A DNA stretch of 64,000 nucleotides. It comes from an uncultured Octadecabacter sp. Its GTDB lineage: Bacteria; Pseudomonadota; Alphaproteobacteria; Rhodobacterales; Rhodobacteraceae. The notes under the pieces were generated by a model, which made no database searches, was not told the DNA's origin, and was given only the letters and a program-made list of their open reading frames with translations. The position numbers and the translations under genes were made by a program. The DNA lies in assembly GCA_937891785.1 (NCBI GenBank), contig CALAGN010000017.1:18535-82534 (forward strand), read 5' to 3'. The number at the start of each line of letters is the position of its first letter. Position 1 is the first letter of the stretch. This document shows positions 8,501 through 18,568 of this stretch, piece after piece.

Positions 8501-8551
8501 GTTTGCTGCGGTTGGGCGCGCGCGCCCTTGGGCCGCGTCCAAGCGTGCGCT

Positions 8552-9160
8552 CTAGAACGAATCTCCGCGGGCGCGCAGTTGGCCTAATGTGTAGGATTGG
8601 CGAATGCCTGCTTCATCCTCGGGCCGGAATCCTGGGTCAACTGCGATGCAGCCTTGGCCGCAGACCTGACGGGTGTCGCGGTCACTGTAATCGACACGCC
8701 AGACACGGCCACCGGGCGTGCTGACATAGCCGTTCATGCGAAAATCCCAATCGCTGAGCAGGTCGGTTTCAGACGGGACTTCGTTGTCGTATTCGCTGCC
8801 GTAGGCCCCATGGGTATGATACGAGGCAAAGGCACCGCTGCCACTGCGTGGGGCATCCATGTCGCAACTTGCAAAAGTGCCCGGTTGCGGTGGTGTCGCG
8901 GTGATCTGTCCGTTTTGCTGCAGCACGAAATAGCCGCAAAGCTCGCGGCGTTCACGAAATGACCGCGCTTGGATCGAGTTAAGGAAAGACGCGGCGAATT
9001 CATCCGCGCGTGCCTCGGGTGGGCCCGATAGCGCAGGCGCCGATGCGACTGGCACGCCACCCTTGCCAGGCGGGGCGGTCGGAAGCTGCTTTGTCGCAAC
9101 CTCGTCGCAACCCAGCAGTGCAAGCGACACGATAAGGGGAACGAAAGCCGTGAATTTCAT
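8552..9160 (-). CDS. DUF4329-domain lipoprotein
   Basis: A 202-residue exported protein. The N terminus MKFTAFVPLIVSLALLGCDE is a lipoprotein signal with the lipobox Leu-Leu-Gly-Cys. The rest is the DUF4329 domain, with marks RRELCGYFVL, ASYHTHGAYG, SETDLLSDWDF and CIAVDPGF. His and Asp residues (YHTHG) suggest a JAB-like metal site, which is inference; no activity is established. AAGGGGA lies upstream of the ATG at 9160. It sits 31 bases after transketolase on the same strand and may be co-transcribed. Confidence 0.82.
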   Translation of the reverse strand: MKFTAFVPLIVSLALLGCDEVATKQLPTAPPGKGGVPVASAPALSGPPEARADEFAASFLNSIQARSFRERRELCGYFVLQQNGQITATPPQPGTFASCDMDAPRSGSGAFASYHTHGAYGSEYDNEVPSETDLLSDWDFRMNGYVSTPGGRVWRVDYSDRDTRQVCGQGCIAVDPGFRPEDEAGIRQSYTLGQLRARGDSF

Positions 9161-9191
9161 TGGTACGTTCCCCTTGTTTTTACGGATGTTC

Positions 9192-11213
9192 TTAAAGACC
9201 CAGCAGCGCCTTGACCTTGTCTGCCGTCGCTTCTGCGGTGATCCCGAAGTGTTCAAACAATTCCGGTGCGGGGGCAGATGCCCCAAATCCGTGCATGCCG
9301 ATAAATCCGGCTTTGGATTCGCGACCACGTTCGCCAAGCAACCATTTGTCCCAGCCAAGGCGCACGCCTGCTTCGATTGCGACGCGCACCGGTCCACCGG
9401 GAAGGACGCGCTTGCGATAGCCGTCGTCTTGGGTCTCGAATAATTCCCAGCATGGCATAGACACAACGCGCGTGCCGATACCTTGGGCCTCAAGAATGTC
9501 GCGGGCCGCCATGGCAATGCTGATCTCAGAGCCTGTCGCCATCAGGATCGCCTGACGTTTGCTTGTGGAATCTGCCAGAACATAGCCGCCAAGTGCTGTG
9601 AGGTTCTTGTTTTTATGCTCAAGGCGCACAGTTGGCAGCCCTTGGCGGGACAGCGCCAGCACCGATGGTGTGGTTTTATCAGTCAGCGCACATTCCCAGC
9701 TTTCCGCCACTTCAACGGCGTCGGCGGGGCGGAACACGTTGGTGTTGGGCGTAGCACGCAGCATTGCCAGATGTTCGACCGGCTGGTGGGTCGGACCGTC
9801 TTCGCCAAGGCCGATGCTATCGTGGGTCATAACGTAAACCGTCGGGATTTGCATCAGCGCGGAAAGGCGCATGGCACCACGGGCGTAATCGGTGAAACAC
9901 ATAAACGTGCCTGAATAGGGACGGATGCCACCATGCAGCACCATACCGTTCATCGCTGCCGCCATCCCGTGTTCACGGATGCCGTAGTGGATGAAACGGC
10001 CCGCGCGGTTGTCGGGGTTGAATACACCCAGATCGGCAGTTTTTGTGTTGTTCGAGCCGGTCAGATCAGCCGAGCCGCCGATGGTTTCAGGCATGATCGG
10101 GTTGATCACCTCTAGCGTCTTTTCAGACGACGACCGCGTAGCCATTTTTGGCGCGCTTTCGCTGAACTGCTTTTTAAGCGCTTTAATTGTGGCTGACAGC
10201 TTTTGGGGCGCATCCAAAGCAAAGGCGCGGTTGAATTCGTCCTGCTTGGATTTAGGGAGCTTGGCAAAGCCTGCTTCCCAATTCGCGCGGGCGGCCGCGC
10301 CGCGTTCACCCATGGCTTCCCATTGTGATTTCACGTCGGCAGGGATTTCAAACGGACCGTAGGGCCAGCCATAGGCATCCTTGGCCGCTTGCAACTGTGC
10401 AGGATCGGTTAGGGCGCCGTGGCCTTTGGAGGTATCCTGCGCCGCGTGGCCCAGCGCGATATGCGTCTTGCAAGCAATCATCGAGGGGCGTGGATCAGCT
10501 TTGGCAGCCTTGATTGCAGTGTCAATCGCCACAGGGTCGTGCCCGTCGATGGATTGCACATGCCAACCTGAGGCCGCGAAACGGGCGGGCTGATCTGTGA
10601 TATCGGCCAAATCAACGGTGCCGTCGATGGTGATGTTGTTGTCATCAAAGAACACCACCAGCTTGGACAGCTGTTGCATGCCAGCAAGGCCAATCGCCTC
10701 TTGGCTGATACCTTCCATGAGGCAGCCGTCTCCGGCCATGACATAGGTGTGGTGATCTATCGCCTTGGCGCCAAAACGCGCGCGCAAGATTTCCTCGGCA
10801 ATGGCAAAACCGACCGAATTGGCAAGGCCCTGACCCAGCGGGCCTGTGGTGGTTTCGATTCCTTCAAGGTGGCCGTATTCAGGGTGTCCGGCGGTGCGTG
10901 CACCCTTTTGGCGGAAGTCCTTGAGCTGCTGCAAAGTCGTTTGCTCATAGCCCGTCAGATAAAGCAGCGCATAGATCAGCATCGACCCATGGCCGGCAGA
11001 CAGAATGAACCGGTCACGGTCGGGCCAGAACGGTGCCTTTGGATCAAAACGCAGGTGCTTTTCAAACAAGACCGTTGCGACATCAGCCATGCCCATTGGC
11101 ATGCCTGAGTGGCCGGATTTTGCGGCAGCGACGCCATCAAGGGCCAGCGTGCGGATAGCCGCGGCTTTCATCCAGTGGTTGGGGTGTGCTTTGCGCAGCG
11201 CGTCAATATCCAA
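9192..11213 (-). CDS. tkt: Transketolase
   Basis: A 673-residue thiamine-diphosphate enzyme transferring two-carbon units between sugar phosphates in the pentose-phosphate (and Calvin) pathway. Motifs include [14 protein letters not shown], the diphosphate-binding [13 protein letters not shown] through DDNNITIDG, the glutamate region [14 protein letters not shown] and [17 protein letters not shown]. The start codon is TTG (11213), 7 bases after AAGGAC; the N terminus [13 protein letters not shown] fits relatives and the next ATG would remove conserved residues. It heads the minus-strand carbon block with the two gap genes downstream. Confidence 0.95.
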   Translation of the reverse strand: MDIDALRKAHPNHWMKAAAIRTLALDGVAAAKSGHSGMPMGMADVATVLFEKHLRFDPKAPFWPDRDRFILSAGHGSMLIYALLYLTGYEQTTLQQLKDFRQKGARTAGHPEYGHLEGIETTTGPLGQGLANSVGFAIAEEILRARFGAKAIDHHTYVMAGDGCLMEGISQEAIGLAGMQQLSKLVVFFDDNNITIDGTVDLADITDQPARFAASGWHVQSIDGHDPVAIDTAIKAAKADPRPSMIACKTHIALGHAAQDTSKGHGALTDPAQLQAAKDAYGWPYGPFEIPADVKSQWEAMGERGAAARANWEAGFAKLPKSKQDEFNRAFALDAPQKLSATIKALKKQFSESAPKMATRSSSEKTLEVINPIMPETIGGSADLTGSNNTKTADLGVFNPDNRAGRFIHYGIREHGMAAAMNGMVLHGGIRPYSGTFMCFTDYARGAMRLSALMQIPTVYVMTHDSIGLGEDGPTHQPVEHLAMLRATPNTNVFRPADAVEVAESWECALTDKTTPSVLALSRQGLPTVRLEHKNKNLTALGGYVLADSTSKRQAILMATGSEISIAMAARDILEAQGIGTRVVSMPCWELFETQDDGYRKRVLPGGPVRVAIEAGVRLGWDKWLLGERGRESKAGFIGMHGFGASAPAPELFEHFGITAEATADKVKALLGL

Positions 11214-11519
11214 GGGTGCAGTCCTTATGCCATGTGTTCGGTCGTTATAGGGTCATAGCAGCCAGCCCCCCAAGATCAAGCGCGGCTTGGGGTTTGCGTC
11301 AACAGCGCAGGCTAAGCACCTATTATCCAAGGCATCTGTGCATTTGCGGGTCGGCAAAGGATGCCGTAACATTTGCCTATTCTGGGGCGATTCGCTGCGG
11401 CCGACCCGTGTTTGGGGGTAACACCGTGTCAAAGCGGGCCCGACGGTCAGCCCGATGTGACCGGATCACGTGTCCGCCAACCCGTTTGGGTTTGGTCGAA
11501 CAACAAGAGGGACGGGCAT
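11214..11519. other. 306-base intergenic region with two inverted repeats
   Basis: This spacer separates divergent tkt and the coiled-coil/zapA operon. It holds a 7-base hairpin (CCCCAAG 11268-11274, CTTGGGG 11286-11292, then TTT) and a longer one (CGGGTCGGC 11347-11355 with GCCGACCCG 11400-11408, 44 bases apart). No open frame is convincing. It must hold both promoters, but I cannot place them firmly. A small structured RNA here is possible. Confidence 0.45.
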
Positions 11520-12011
11520 ATGAGCGACATCACCGAACTTGAGGGGCGCATTACCGCTGCGCTGGACAGGATCCGCCGCGGTGTCGATGCGGCAGGGGCA
11601 TCGCCAGCACCCGCGCCGCCAGTTCATAACCCTAGCGAGCTCGCCGATTTGCGCGCGCTGCTCGCGCAGGAAAAAGACGCGAACGCCCAGCTTGAAGCGC
11701 GGGTGTCCGCACTGAAAGACCGTCAGGACGGCAAGATCAACGACATGCCCGGAGTCGTCGAAGGCTATCGTACAACGGCCGTCAGATCCGACCGCAATCT
11801 GCAGCGGTTGCGTCAGGTGAACGCAGAACTGCGCGATATCAACGACCAGCTGCGCAAAGCCGTCGGCGAAAACGTGGCCGAGCCGCATTTGATCAACAAG
11901 GCTATGCTGGCTGAGCTGGAGGCCCTACGCGCCTCGCGGGCTGCCGACATCGCCGAAGTGGACGCGGTTCTCAACGAGTTGAAGCCCCTGATTTCAGAGG
12001 AGGGCGCGTAA
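11520..12011 (+). CDS. Coiled-coil protein encoded upstream of zapA
   Basis: A 163-residue protein without membrane segments, mostly heptad-like helices (about residues 38-75 and 85-160: LADLRALLAQEKDANAQLEA, LQRLRQVNAELRDINDQLRK) after a Pro/Ala-rich stretch. No enzyme motif is seen. The start at 11520 follows AGAGGGACG. The stop overlaps the zapA start (TAATG), so the two are translationally coupled. I recall this pair in other Rhodobacterales. A role beside ZapA at the Z ring, comparable to ZapB, is inference from position and coiled coil only. Confidence 0.75.
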   Translation: MSDITELEGRITAALDRIRRGVDAAGASPAPAPPVHNPSELADLRALLAQEKDANAQLEARVSALKDRQDGKINDMPGVVEGYRTTAVRSDRNLQRLRQVNAELRDINDQLRKAVGENVAEPHLINKAMLAELEALRASRAADIAEVDAVLNELKPLISEEGA

Positions 12012-12430
12012 TGCCACAGGTCGAGATTTCCATCGGAGGCCGCACATTCGAGGTAGCCTGCCAAGACGGTGAAGAGCATTTCCTGCAAACGGCAGCAAAT
12101 ATGCTTGATATCGAAGCGACCAGCCTGTCCACGCAGATCGGGCGAATGCCGGAATCACGGATGCTGCTGATGTCGGGGCTGTTGCTGGCTGATAAAACCG
12201 CAGCGCTTGAAGACAAAGTGCGCGAAGCCGAACGGCAGGCGGGACAATTGCAAGCAGAACTTGACCGTATCGCGGCCCAAGGTACGCCCGATCCGTTGCG
12301 CGTCGAAGTGCCCGTCGTGCCATCTGAAGTTACGGATGCGCTGGCCGAACTGGCAGCAAGGGCCGAAGCACTTGCCGATACAGTCGAGCACAAGTTTGCG
12401 GCTGCAGGCGAGAGCAAAGTAGAATACTAA
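12011..12430 (+). CDS. zapA: Cell division protein ZapA
   Basis: A 139-residue ZapA: an N-terminal globular domain (VEISIGGRTFEVACQDGEE, then HFLQTAANMLDIEA) followed by a long coiled coil. ZapA cross-links FtsZ filaments and promotes Z-ring assembly. It is coupled by TAATG overlap to the coiled-coil gene upstream. The C-terminal tail after the coiled coil is longer than in enterobacterial ZapA. A two-way terminator separates it from the opposing grxD. Confidence 0.9.
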   Translation: MPQVEISIGGRTFEVACQDGEEHFLQTAANMLDIEATSLSTQIGRMPESRMLLMSGLLLADKTAALEDKVREAERQAGQLQAELDRIAAQGTPDPLRVEVPVVPSEVTDALAELAARAEALADTVEHKFAAAGESKVEY

Positions 12431-12452
12431 TCCGGTCGTCGGAAACGAAAAG

Positions 12453-12483
12453 CGGGCGGTGACTGTTATGCAGCCACCGCCCG
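12453..12483. terminator. Bidirectional terminator between zapA and grxD
   Basis: CGGGCGGTG (12453-12461) pairs with CACCGCCCG (12475-12483), with an inner CTG/CAG extension. T-rich stretches follow on both strands (TATTCTTTT on plus, CTTTTCGTTT on minus), so it can end both convergent transcripts. Confidence 0.8.
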
Positions 12484-12505
12484 TATTCTTTTGCGTATCG
12501 CGGGC

Positions 12506-12868
12506 TTACTCGGCGTTGGCTTCGCGGATTTTTTTGGCGGCTTCTTTGTTGAACGCCACACCTTCTTTTTCCAGCAATGTATCAAGTTCGCCCGACAGGG
12601 TCATTTCGGTGATGATGTCGCAACCCCCAACGAATTCGCCTTTGACATAGAGCTGCGGCACGGTGGGCCAGTCGGAATAATCCTTGATGCCCTGGCGCAG
12701 GGCTTCGTCAGCCAGCACGTTCACATCGGCAAACTCAATGCCCATGAAGTTCAGCACGCCCGCCACGCGGGAAGAAAAGCCGCACTGGGGCATTTCTTTA
12801 GTGCCTTTCATGAACAGCACGACTTCGTTGGCGGTTACGATATCTTTGATCTGGGTTTCAGTGGTCAT
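12506..12868 (-). CDS. grxD: Monothiol glutaredoxin, Grx4 family
   Basis: A 120-residue CGFS-type glutaredoxin ([10 protein letters not shown], then [19 protein letters not shown]). These proteins bind and pass on a [2Fe-2S] cluster with glutathione and work with BolA partners. The ATG at 12868 follows AAAGGACC; upstream in-frame codons lack such a site. The bolA gene lies 71 bases upstream on the same strand, the usual functional pair in iron-sulfur cluster handling and iron sensing. Confidence 0.95.
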   Translation of the reverse strand: MTTETQIKDIVTANEVVLFMKGTKEMPQCGFSSRVAGVLNFMGIEFADVNVLADEALRQGIKDYSDWPTVPQLYVKGEFVGGCDIITEMTLSGELDTLLEKEGVAFNKEAAKKIREANAE

Positions 12869-12939
12869 TGGTCTTGGTCCTTTTCGGTGGCAGAGCTTCG
12901 ACGAAACTCTGTTCACAAATCCTGTAACAGGATTTGGCG

Positions 12940-13176
12940 TTATTCGGGGGCTTTGGTTGTCAGGGCAAGCGCGTGAAGTTCACCCTGACTGCCATCCATT
13001 TTGCCCTTAAGGGCCGCATAGACAGCGCGTTGTTGTTGCACGCGGTTTTGGCCGCGAAAGCTCTCGTCGATCACTTCGGCGGCGAAATGCGCGCCGTCGT
13101 CGCCCTGCACCGCGATTTTCGCGTCGGGAAAGCTGTCGCGCAGCAGGGTTTCAATCTCGTGTGCGGTGATCGCCAT
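12940..13176 (-). CDS. bolA: BolA family protein
   Basis: A 78-residue single-domain BolA ([60 protein letters not shown]). It has the conserved helix and Cys/His-poor loop of the short BolA class that forms [2Fe-2S] complexes with CGFS glutaredoxins. The start is the ATG at 13176. The order purL-bolA-grxD on one strand is common in this order of bacteria. The C-terminal Ala-Leu-Thr-Thr-Lys is normal. Confidence 0.92.
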   Translation of the reverse strand: MAITAHEIETLLRDSFPDAKIAVQGDDGAHFAAEVIDESFRGQNRVQQQRAVYAALKGKMDGSQGELHALALTTKAPE

Positions 13177-13295
13177 GTGGGGCCTCGTCTGTCTGTTCTG
13201 TTGGAATGTAGGGCGGCAATGGGGTGCCTGCAAGGATTGGTGCTGGCTATCGAGGTGTTGGAGCCTCCTGCGGGGATATTTTTTGCAAGATGAGG

Positions 13296-15455
13296 TTAGC
13301 CGATCGCCGTGTGGAACCCTGTCCGATAGATTTCGGCAAGCTCGGACAGAGGGGCTTGGCTGTGACCGATGCGAACATCCTGGCCGGTAAATCGGCCAAC
13401 GGCTGCGATTGGCACGTGGAACTGACCAGCGGCGACCATGAGGGCTTCGGCTTTGTCGAAAGAACAGGCGATAAGATAGCGCGCCTGATCTTCGCCAAAG
13501 CAATGCGGTGTTGCGCCGTCGTCAAGGATGACGCCCACATTTCCGGCCTCGGCCAGTTCGAACGCGGCCAGCGCGAGGCCGCCATCGGAAAGGTCGGTGC
13601 AGACGTCGATCAAAGCACGGTTGGCGCGGATGAAGTCGCCGTTGCGTTTTTCTGCGGCCAGATCGACATGCGGCGCGTCGCCGTCCTCGCGGTGAAAGAC
13701 TTCGGCCAGAAGCGCGGATTGCCCAAGGTGGCCGTGTGTTTCGCCGACTAGCAGGGCCACATGGCCGTCGCGCACGGTGCCGGCGATCAGATCGTCGGCG
13801 TGTTTGATCAGGCCAACCGCGCCGATGGTTGGGGTGGGCAGGATGCCCGTGCCGTCTGTTTCGTTATAAAGCGACACGTTGCCAGACACGATTGGCATAT
13901 CAAGCGCGATACATGCCGCGCCGATGCCTTTGATAGCTCCGACGAATTGGCCCATGATTTCAGGCTTTTCCGGGTTGCCGAAGTTCATGTTGTCGGTTGT
14001 GGCAAGCGGAGTTGCACCTACGGAAGTGAGGTTGCGATAGGCTTCGGCAACCGCCTGTGCACCGCCCATTTCAGGGTTGGCTTTCACATAGCGCGGCGTC
14101 ACGTCGCTAGTGAAGGCCAGCAGTTTGTCGGTGCCATGCACGCGTACAATGCCGGCGCCAAGGCCCGGTGTGCGGATTGTGTCGGCCATGACCTGACTGT
14201 CGTATTGTTCAAAGACCCACTGTTTGCTCGCGTAGTTGGGCGATGCCAGCAGCGCGCGCAGCCCATCAATGGCGTCGATTTGAGGCACATCTGCGAGCGG
14301 GGTCGCGGCGGGGGTCTCCACCCAAGGGCGATCATATTCGGGGGCCGATCCAGAGAGTGTCGCAAGGGGTAGATCGGCTTTGACCACGTTATTGTGCATC
14401 ACGAGAAAGCGGTCCTCGGCGATGGTTTCGCCGATGATGGCGAAATCAAGGTCCCATTTTTCAAACACAGCGCGGGCTTCGGCCTCAAGCTCTGGTTTGA
14501 GGACCATCAGCATGCGTTCCTGGCTTTCGGACAGCATCATTTCATAGGCGGTCATGTTGTGTTCGCGTTGTGGCACATCTTCGAGGTTTAGCTTGACCCC
14601 CAAACCGCCCTTGTCGCCCATTTCCACGGCAGAACAGGCCAGGCCAGCCGCACCCATGTCTTGGATCGAGATCACGGCACCTGTGGCCATCAGTTCGAGC
14701 GTGGCTTCCATCAAGCGCTTTTCGGTAAAAGGATCGCCGACCTGCACGGTGGGGCGCTTTTCTTCGATGGTGTCGTCGAATTCCGCCGAGGCCATGGTCG
14801 CGCCGCCAACGCCGTCACGTCCGGTTTTCGCGCCAAGGTAAACCACAGGCATGCCGATGCCGGAGGCGGCCGAGTAGAAAATCTTGTCGGTGTCGGCGAG
14901 GCCCGCCGCAAATGCGTTCACAAGGCAGTTGCCGTTATAGGCTGGATGAAAGCGCACTTCACCGCCGACAGTTGGCACTCCGAAACAGTTGCCGTAACCG
15001 CCCACACCCTCGACCACGCCGTGCACAAGCTGGCGGGTTTTCGGATGATCTGGTTCGCCAAAAGATAGTGAATTCATCGCCGCGATGGGCCGCGCACCCA
15101 TGGTAAACACGTCGCGCAGGATGCCGCCCACGCCAGTGGCCGCACCTTGGTAGGGTTCGATGTAGCTAGGGTGGTTGTGGCTTTCCATTTTAAAAACAAC
15201 GCATTGCCCGTCGCCGATATCGACGATGCCTGCGTTTTCACCGGGGCCGCAGATCACTTGTGGGCCTTGCGTAGGCAGTGTGCGGAGCCACTTTTTCGAG
15301 GATTTGTAGGAACAATGTTCGTTCCACATGGCGCTAAAGATACCAAGTTCGGTAAATGTCGGTTCGCGGCCGATAATGTCGAGGATGCGGTCATATTCAT
15401 CGGGGGACAGCCCGTGAGATGCGATGAGATCGGGGGTGATGGCCGGTTCTTGCAT
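13296..15455 (-). CDS. purL: Phosphoribosylformylglycinamidine synthase subunit PurL
   Basis: A 719-residue small-form PurL, the ATP-dependent amidotransferase subunit of the fourth step of purine synthesis; it needs PurS and PurQ, which are not in the window. Motifs: [56 protein letters not shown] and the second-half [10 protein letters not shown]. The length suits the three-subunit form rather than the long single-chain enzyme. The start is the ATG at 15455; codons further upstream are open in frame but not conserved. Confidence 0.96.
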   Translation of the reverse strand: MQEPAITPDLIASHGLSPDEYDRILDIIGREPTFTELGIFSAMWNEHCSYKSSKKWLRTLPTQGPQVICGPGENAGIVDIGDGQCVVFKMESHNHPSYIEPYQGAATGVGGILRDVFTMGARPIAAMNSLSFGEPDHPKTRQLVHGVVEGVGGYGNCFGVPTVGGEVRFHPAYNGNCLVNAFAAGLADTDKIFYSAASGIGMPVVYLGAKTGRDGVGGATMASAEFDDTIEEKRPTVQVGDPFTEKRLMEATLELMATGAVISIQDMGAAGLACSAVEMGDKGGLGVKLNLEDVPQREHNMTAYEMMLSESQERMLMVLKPELEAEARAVFEKWDLDFAIIGETIAEDRFLVMHNNVVKADLPLATLSGSAPEYDRPWVETPAATPLADVPQIDAIDGLRALLASPNYASKQWVFEQYDSQVMADTIRTPGLGAGIVRVHGTDKLLAFTSDVTPRYVKANPEMGGAQAVAEAYRNLTSVGATPLATTDNMNFGNPEKPEIMGQFVGAIKGIGAACIALDMPIVSGNVSLYNETDGTGILPTPTIGAVGLIKHADDLIAGTVRDGHVALLVGETHGHLGQSALLAEVFHREDGDAPHVDLAAEKRNGDFIRANRALIDVCTDLSDGGLALAAFELAEAGNVGVILDDGATPHCFGEDQARYLIACSFDKAEALMVAAGQFHVPIAAVGRFTGQDVRIGHSQAPLSELAEIYRTGFHTAIG

Positions 15456-15587
15456 GATGACTCGCTTCTGTGGACACTTGGCGGGGTACTTAAGCCAAGG
15501 TCGCAGGCGGGGAAAGGGGCGTCGGTAAGGGTGATTGACGCAAGGCGGCTGATCGGGTGTGCTGACGCACAACAAAAAGGGGTCGAG

Positions 15588-16613
15588 ATGACACAAATTG
15601 ACAATCCGTATCGGGGCACAGGGCTGGCGCTTGGCATGCCGGATGTAAGCATTAATTCCAGCGCGCCCGCGCGCCTGTTGCAGCGCTGCCCCGAGGCAGG
15701 CGAGACACCGTTGCGCCGCGCGGATGAACTCGCCGTGCGCGCAGGGGTGGCGCAGGTTTGGATCAAGGATGAACGTAGCCGGATGGGGCTGGGCAGTTTC
15801 AAGGCGCTGGGTGCGGCTTATGTGATTGCCCATGATTCTTGTGTGCTGGGATTGGACATGGCGGATCGCTGCTATGTCACAGCCAGTGCGGGCAACCACG
15901 GGCTTTCAGTTGCGGCAGGGGCCCGCGCGTTCGGCGCGCGCGCGGTGGTCTATCTGGCCGACACTGTACCCGAGAGTTTCGCGCAGCGTTTGCGCGGGCA
16001 GGGTGCTGAAGTTGTCCGTGCTGGTGCGATCTATGAAGACAGCATGGCGGCGGCGTTGCAGGCGGCGGGCGACAATGGCTGGATATTACTGTCGGACAGT
16101 TCGTGGGAAGGCTATGTCGACACGCCACATCGGTTGATGGAGGGGTATCTGGTCTTGGCCGCGGAAATCGCCGCGCAAATGTATCAGCCGCCGACGCATG
16201 TCTATTTGCAAGCCGGGGTTGGCGGGTTGGCGGCGGCAACTGGGGCCTATTTGCGCAGCGTATGGGGCGACGGCCCACGTATGATTGTGGTCGAGCCCGA
16301 GGCGGCACCTGCGTTGCAAGCGAGCATTGCGGCGGGGCGGTTTGTTGTGTCATCGGGGCCTGCATCTTGCATGGGGCGCCTTGATTGCAAAGAGGCGTCG
16401 TTGATTGCCTTGCAGGGTCTTAGCCGTGATGTGGATGCATTTGTGACCATATCCGAAAGCGCGGCGCAGGCGGTTTTGCCGGTGCTGGCGGATGCCGCGT
16501 TTGCGACCAGCGCATCGGGCGGCGCTGGTTTGGCAGCACTTTTGGCGGGGATGGGCGGTATTGATGCCACGTCGCGGGTGCTGTGCATTCTGAGCGAGGA
16601 ACCTGCGGAATGA
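15588..16613 (+). CDS. PLP-dependent lyase, diaminopropionate ammonia-lyase-like
   Basis: A 341-residue fold-type II pyridoxal-phosphate enzyme. The cofactor lysine lies in [14 protein letters not shown], the phosphate loop region in [14 protein letters not shown], and the features [29 protein letters not shown] and [10 protein letters not shown] resemble diaminopropionate ammonia-lyase (YgeX) more than threonine dehydratase. It is about 60 residues shorter than YgeX. AAAAGGGG precedes the ATG at 15588. The stop overlaps the next start (ATGA). The true substrate is unknown; a 2,3-diamino or beta-substituted amino acid is possible. Confidence 0.8.
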   Translation: MTQIDNPYRGTGLALGMPDVSINSSAPARLLQRCPEAGETPLRRADELAVRAGVAQVWIKDERSRMGLGSFKALGAAYVIAHDSCVLGLDMADRCYVTASAGNHGLSVAAGARAFGARAVVYLADTVPESFAQRLRGQGAEVVRAGAIYEDSMAAALQAAGDNGWILLSDSSWEGYVDTPHRLMEGYLVLAAEIAAQMYQPPTHVYLQAGVGGLAAATGAYLRSVWGDGPRMIVVEPEAAPALQASIAAGRFVVSSGPASCMGRLDCKEASLIALQGLSRDVDAFVTISESAAQAVLPVLADAAFATSASGGAGLAALLAGMGGIDATSRVLCILSEEPAE

Positions 16614-17743
16614 CGATAACGACACCGGAATTTGTGGCCCGCCTGGCGCGGGCGCAAAGTGCGATGGCGGCGGCGGGACTTGGCGCGTTGCTGCTGAGCA
16701 CTGAGGCTGATCTGCGGTATTTCACAGGGTTTCTGACGCGATTTTGGGAAAGCCCGACGCGGCCTTGGTATCTGGTGGTGCCCGCGAAGGGTGACCCGAT
16801 TGCGGTGATCCCGTCGATTGGCGCGGCGCTGATGGGGAAGACTTGGATCAGGGATATTCGCACTTGGGTGTCGCCTGATTTGAATGATGATGGGGTGTCG
16901 CTGTTGATCGCCACCCTGCAAGAGGTGGGTGGCGATATCGGCATGCCGTTCGGGTTGGAAAGCCATGCGCGGATGCCTTTGGCGGCGCTTGCGCAGGTGC
17001 AGGCGGCTGTGACGATGCGCAGCGATCAAGGGATCGTTGCAGGGTTACGGGCGGTGAAGTCGGCGGATGAAATCGCCAAGATCACCAAAAGCTGCGCTAT
17101 TGCGGGACGTGCCTTTGCGCGGGTTGGCGAAATTGCAGGGCAGGGCGTGCCACTAAGCCGAGTATTTCGCAACTTTCAACGGCTTTGCCTTGAGGAAGGG
17201 GCCGATTGGGTGCCCTACCTTGCGGGCGGTGTCGGGCGTTTGGGGTATGACGATGTGATCTCTCCGGCGACGGATGCGCCTTTGCAAACAGGTGAAGTGC
17301 TGATGCTGGATACTGGGCTGATCCGTGACGGGTATTTCTGCGATTTTGATCGCAATTATGTGGTTGGTGCGCCCGATCCCTTGGCCGAGGAGGGCTATGC
17401 CTGTCTGCTTGCGGCCACGGATGCGGGGCGTAAAGCGGCGCAGGTCGGGGCCATGGCGGCAGACGTATTTCACGCCATGGCCGATGTGATCGCGCATGGG
17501 CCAAGTGTTGCAGGCACCGATCCAGGGCGGTTGGGTCATGGGTTGGGGATGCAGTTGACCGAAGGGATGTCGCTGATCCCGACAGATCGGACGACACTGG
17601 TGGCGGGCATGGTGATCACGCTTGAACCGGGCATCACGCTGCCCGGCGGCGGCTATCTGGTGCATGAGGATAATTTTGTCATCTCGGCGGACGGGGCGGT
17701 GCAGATTTCGCCACCCGCTTGGCCGCAACTGCAAAGGATTTGA
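16610..17743 (+). CDS. M24 (Xaa-Pro peptidase / ectoine-hydrolase-like) metallohydrolase
   Basis: A 377-residue pita-bread hydrolase. The N-terminal creatinase-like domain (residues 1-150) is followed by the catalytic domain with all five metal ligands visible: Asp in LMLDTG, Asp in FCDFDRN, His in GHGLGM, Glu in TLEPG and Glu in VHEDNF. Members cleave Xaa-Pro bonds, creatine, or the ectoine ring (DoeA/EutD). It starts within the stop of the lyase gene (ATGA) and is followed after 2 bases by the racemase-like gene, so all three are one translational unit. Confidence 0.87.
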   Translation: MTITTPEFVARLARAQSAMAAAGLGALLLSTEADLRYFTGFLTRFWESPTRPWYLVVPAKGDPIAVIPSIGAALMGKTWIRDIRTWVSPDLNDDGVSLLIATLQEVGGDIGMPFGLESHARMPLAALAQVQAAVTMRSDQGIVAGLRAVKSADEIAKITKSCAIAGRAFARVGEIAGQGVPLSRVFRNFQRLCLEEGADWVPYLAGGVGRLGYDDVISPATDAPLQTGEVLMLDTGLIRDGYFCDFDRNYVVGAPDPLAEEGYACLLAATDAGRKAAQVGAMAADVFHAMADVIAHGPSVAGTDPGRLGHGLGMQLTEGMSLIPTDRTTLVAGMVITLEPGITLPGGGYLVHEDNFVISADGAVQISPPAWPQLQRI

Positions 17744-17745
17744 GC

Positions 17746-18492
17746 ATGGCGCAGGCGTTCACCTACGATATGGCCCCGACTTTGGGGTATCGTGCTACGC
17801 TGGGGCTGATCTTGTTGCAATCAGACGAAACGCTGGAGCATGAAATGCGCAGTGTTCTGGGTGCGCCGGGCGGGGTCGCGCTGCATTGCAGTCGTGTTCC
17901 CTCGGCGCCGGATGTGAGCCGTGAAAGTCTGGCGCTGATGGAAGATCAACTGCCCGCCGCGGCGGCGTTGTTGCCCGCAGCGCCTGATTATTCTGTGATC
18001 GGTTATGGCTGCACGTCCGGCACGTCGGTGATTGGGGCGGATCGTGTGGCACAGATGGTGCAACGTGGACGCGCCACAATGACCGTGACGGACCCGCTGA
18101 CGGCGCTGATCGCGGCCTGCCAATTGCTGGGCTTGGCGCGGATTGCCCTGCTGACCCCCTATGTGATTGCAGTGTCGCAGGGGATGCGTGACGTGCTGAC
18201 TGCAAACGAGATCGACACGCCTGTATTTGGATCGTTCGACGAAGCCGAGGAGGCGCGGGTCGCACGGATTGACGCGGACTCGCTGATCAAGGCGGCCACG
18301 GCGCTTGGGACGTCGGATGAGGTTGAAGCCGTGTTCCTGTCCTGCACCAATCTACGTACGCTGGATGTGCTGCCAGAAATTGCCGCGCAGATCGGCAAAC
18401 CGGTGTTGTCCAGCAATCAGGTATTGATCTGGCACATGGCACGGCTGGCTGGAATTGATGTAGACTTGGCGCGTTTTGGCATGGCCCTATAA
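17746..18492 (+). CDS. Asp/Glu racemase / maleate isomerase / EutA-like protein
   Basis: A 248-residue member of the Asp/Glu racemase superfamily in the arylmalonate decarboxylase, maleate cis-trans isomerase and EutA branch. Both catalytic cysteine positions are present (GYGCTSGTSVIG and FLSCTNLRTLD). The start at 17746 is 2 bases after the M24 stop. EutA-type proteins occur with M24 hydrolases and PLP dehydratases in ectoine-utilisation clusters, so a related role is plausible, but no ectoine transporter, EutC or EutE is here. Confidence 0.8.
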   Translation: MAQAFTYDMAPTLGYRATLGLILLQSDETLEHEMRSVLGAPGGVALHCSRVPSAPDVSRESLALMEDQLPAAAALLPAAPDYSVIGYGCTSGTSVIGADRVAQMVQRGRATMTVTDPLTALIAACQLLGLARIALLTPYVIAVSQGMRDVLTANEIDTPVFGSFDEAEEARVARIDADSLIKAATALGTSDEVEAVFLSCTNLRTLDVLPEIAAQIGKPVLSSNQVLIWHMARLAGIDVDLARFGMAL

Positions 18493-18512
18493 GCTTTGGA
18501 AAAAAAGCTTTT
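18491..18512 (+). terminator. Terminator of the lyase-M24-racemase operon
   Basis: AAGCTTT (18491-18497) and AAAGCTT (18504-18510) form an A/T-rich 7-base stem followed by TT. It begins at the stop codon of the last gene. It is weak by itself and is backed by the GC-rich hairpin just downstream. Confidence 0.5.
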
Positions 18513-18514
18513 GG

Positions 18515-18544
18515 CAAAAAAGCGCCGGGCACTAAGGCCCGGCG
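18515..18544 (-). terminator. GC-rich hairpin, terminator for the LysR transcript
   Basis: CGCCGGGC (18523-18530) pairs with GCCCGGCG (18537-18544) around a 6-base loop. On the minus strand a T run follows the stem (CTTTTTTG), so it can end transcripts from the LysR gene at 18681-19592. Confidence 0.65.
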
Positions 18545-18568
18545 AAGTCCAACAGGGAGGTGAAGAAG

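Noticed and set aside
12431..12505. 6S RNA downstream of zapA
   Set aside because: Only 75 bases separate zapA and grxD and they are filled by a terminator.
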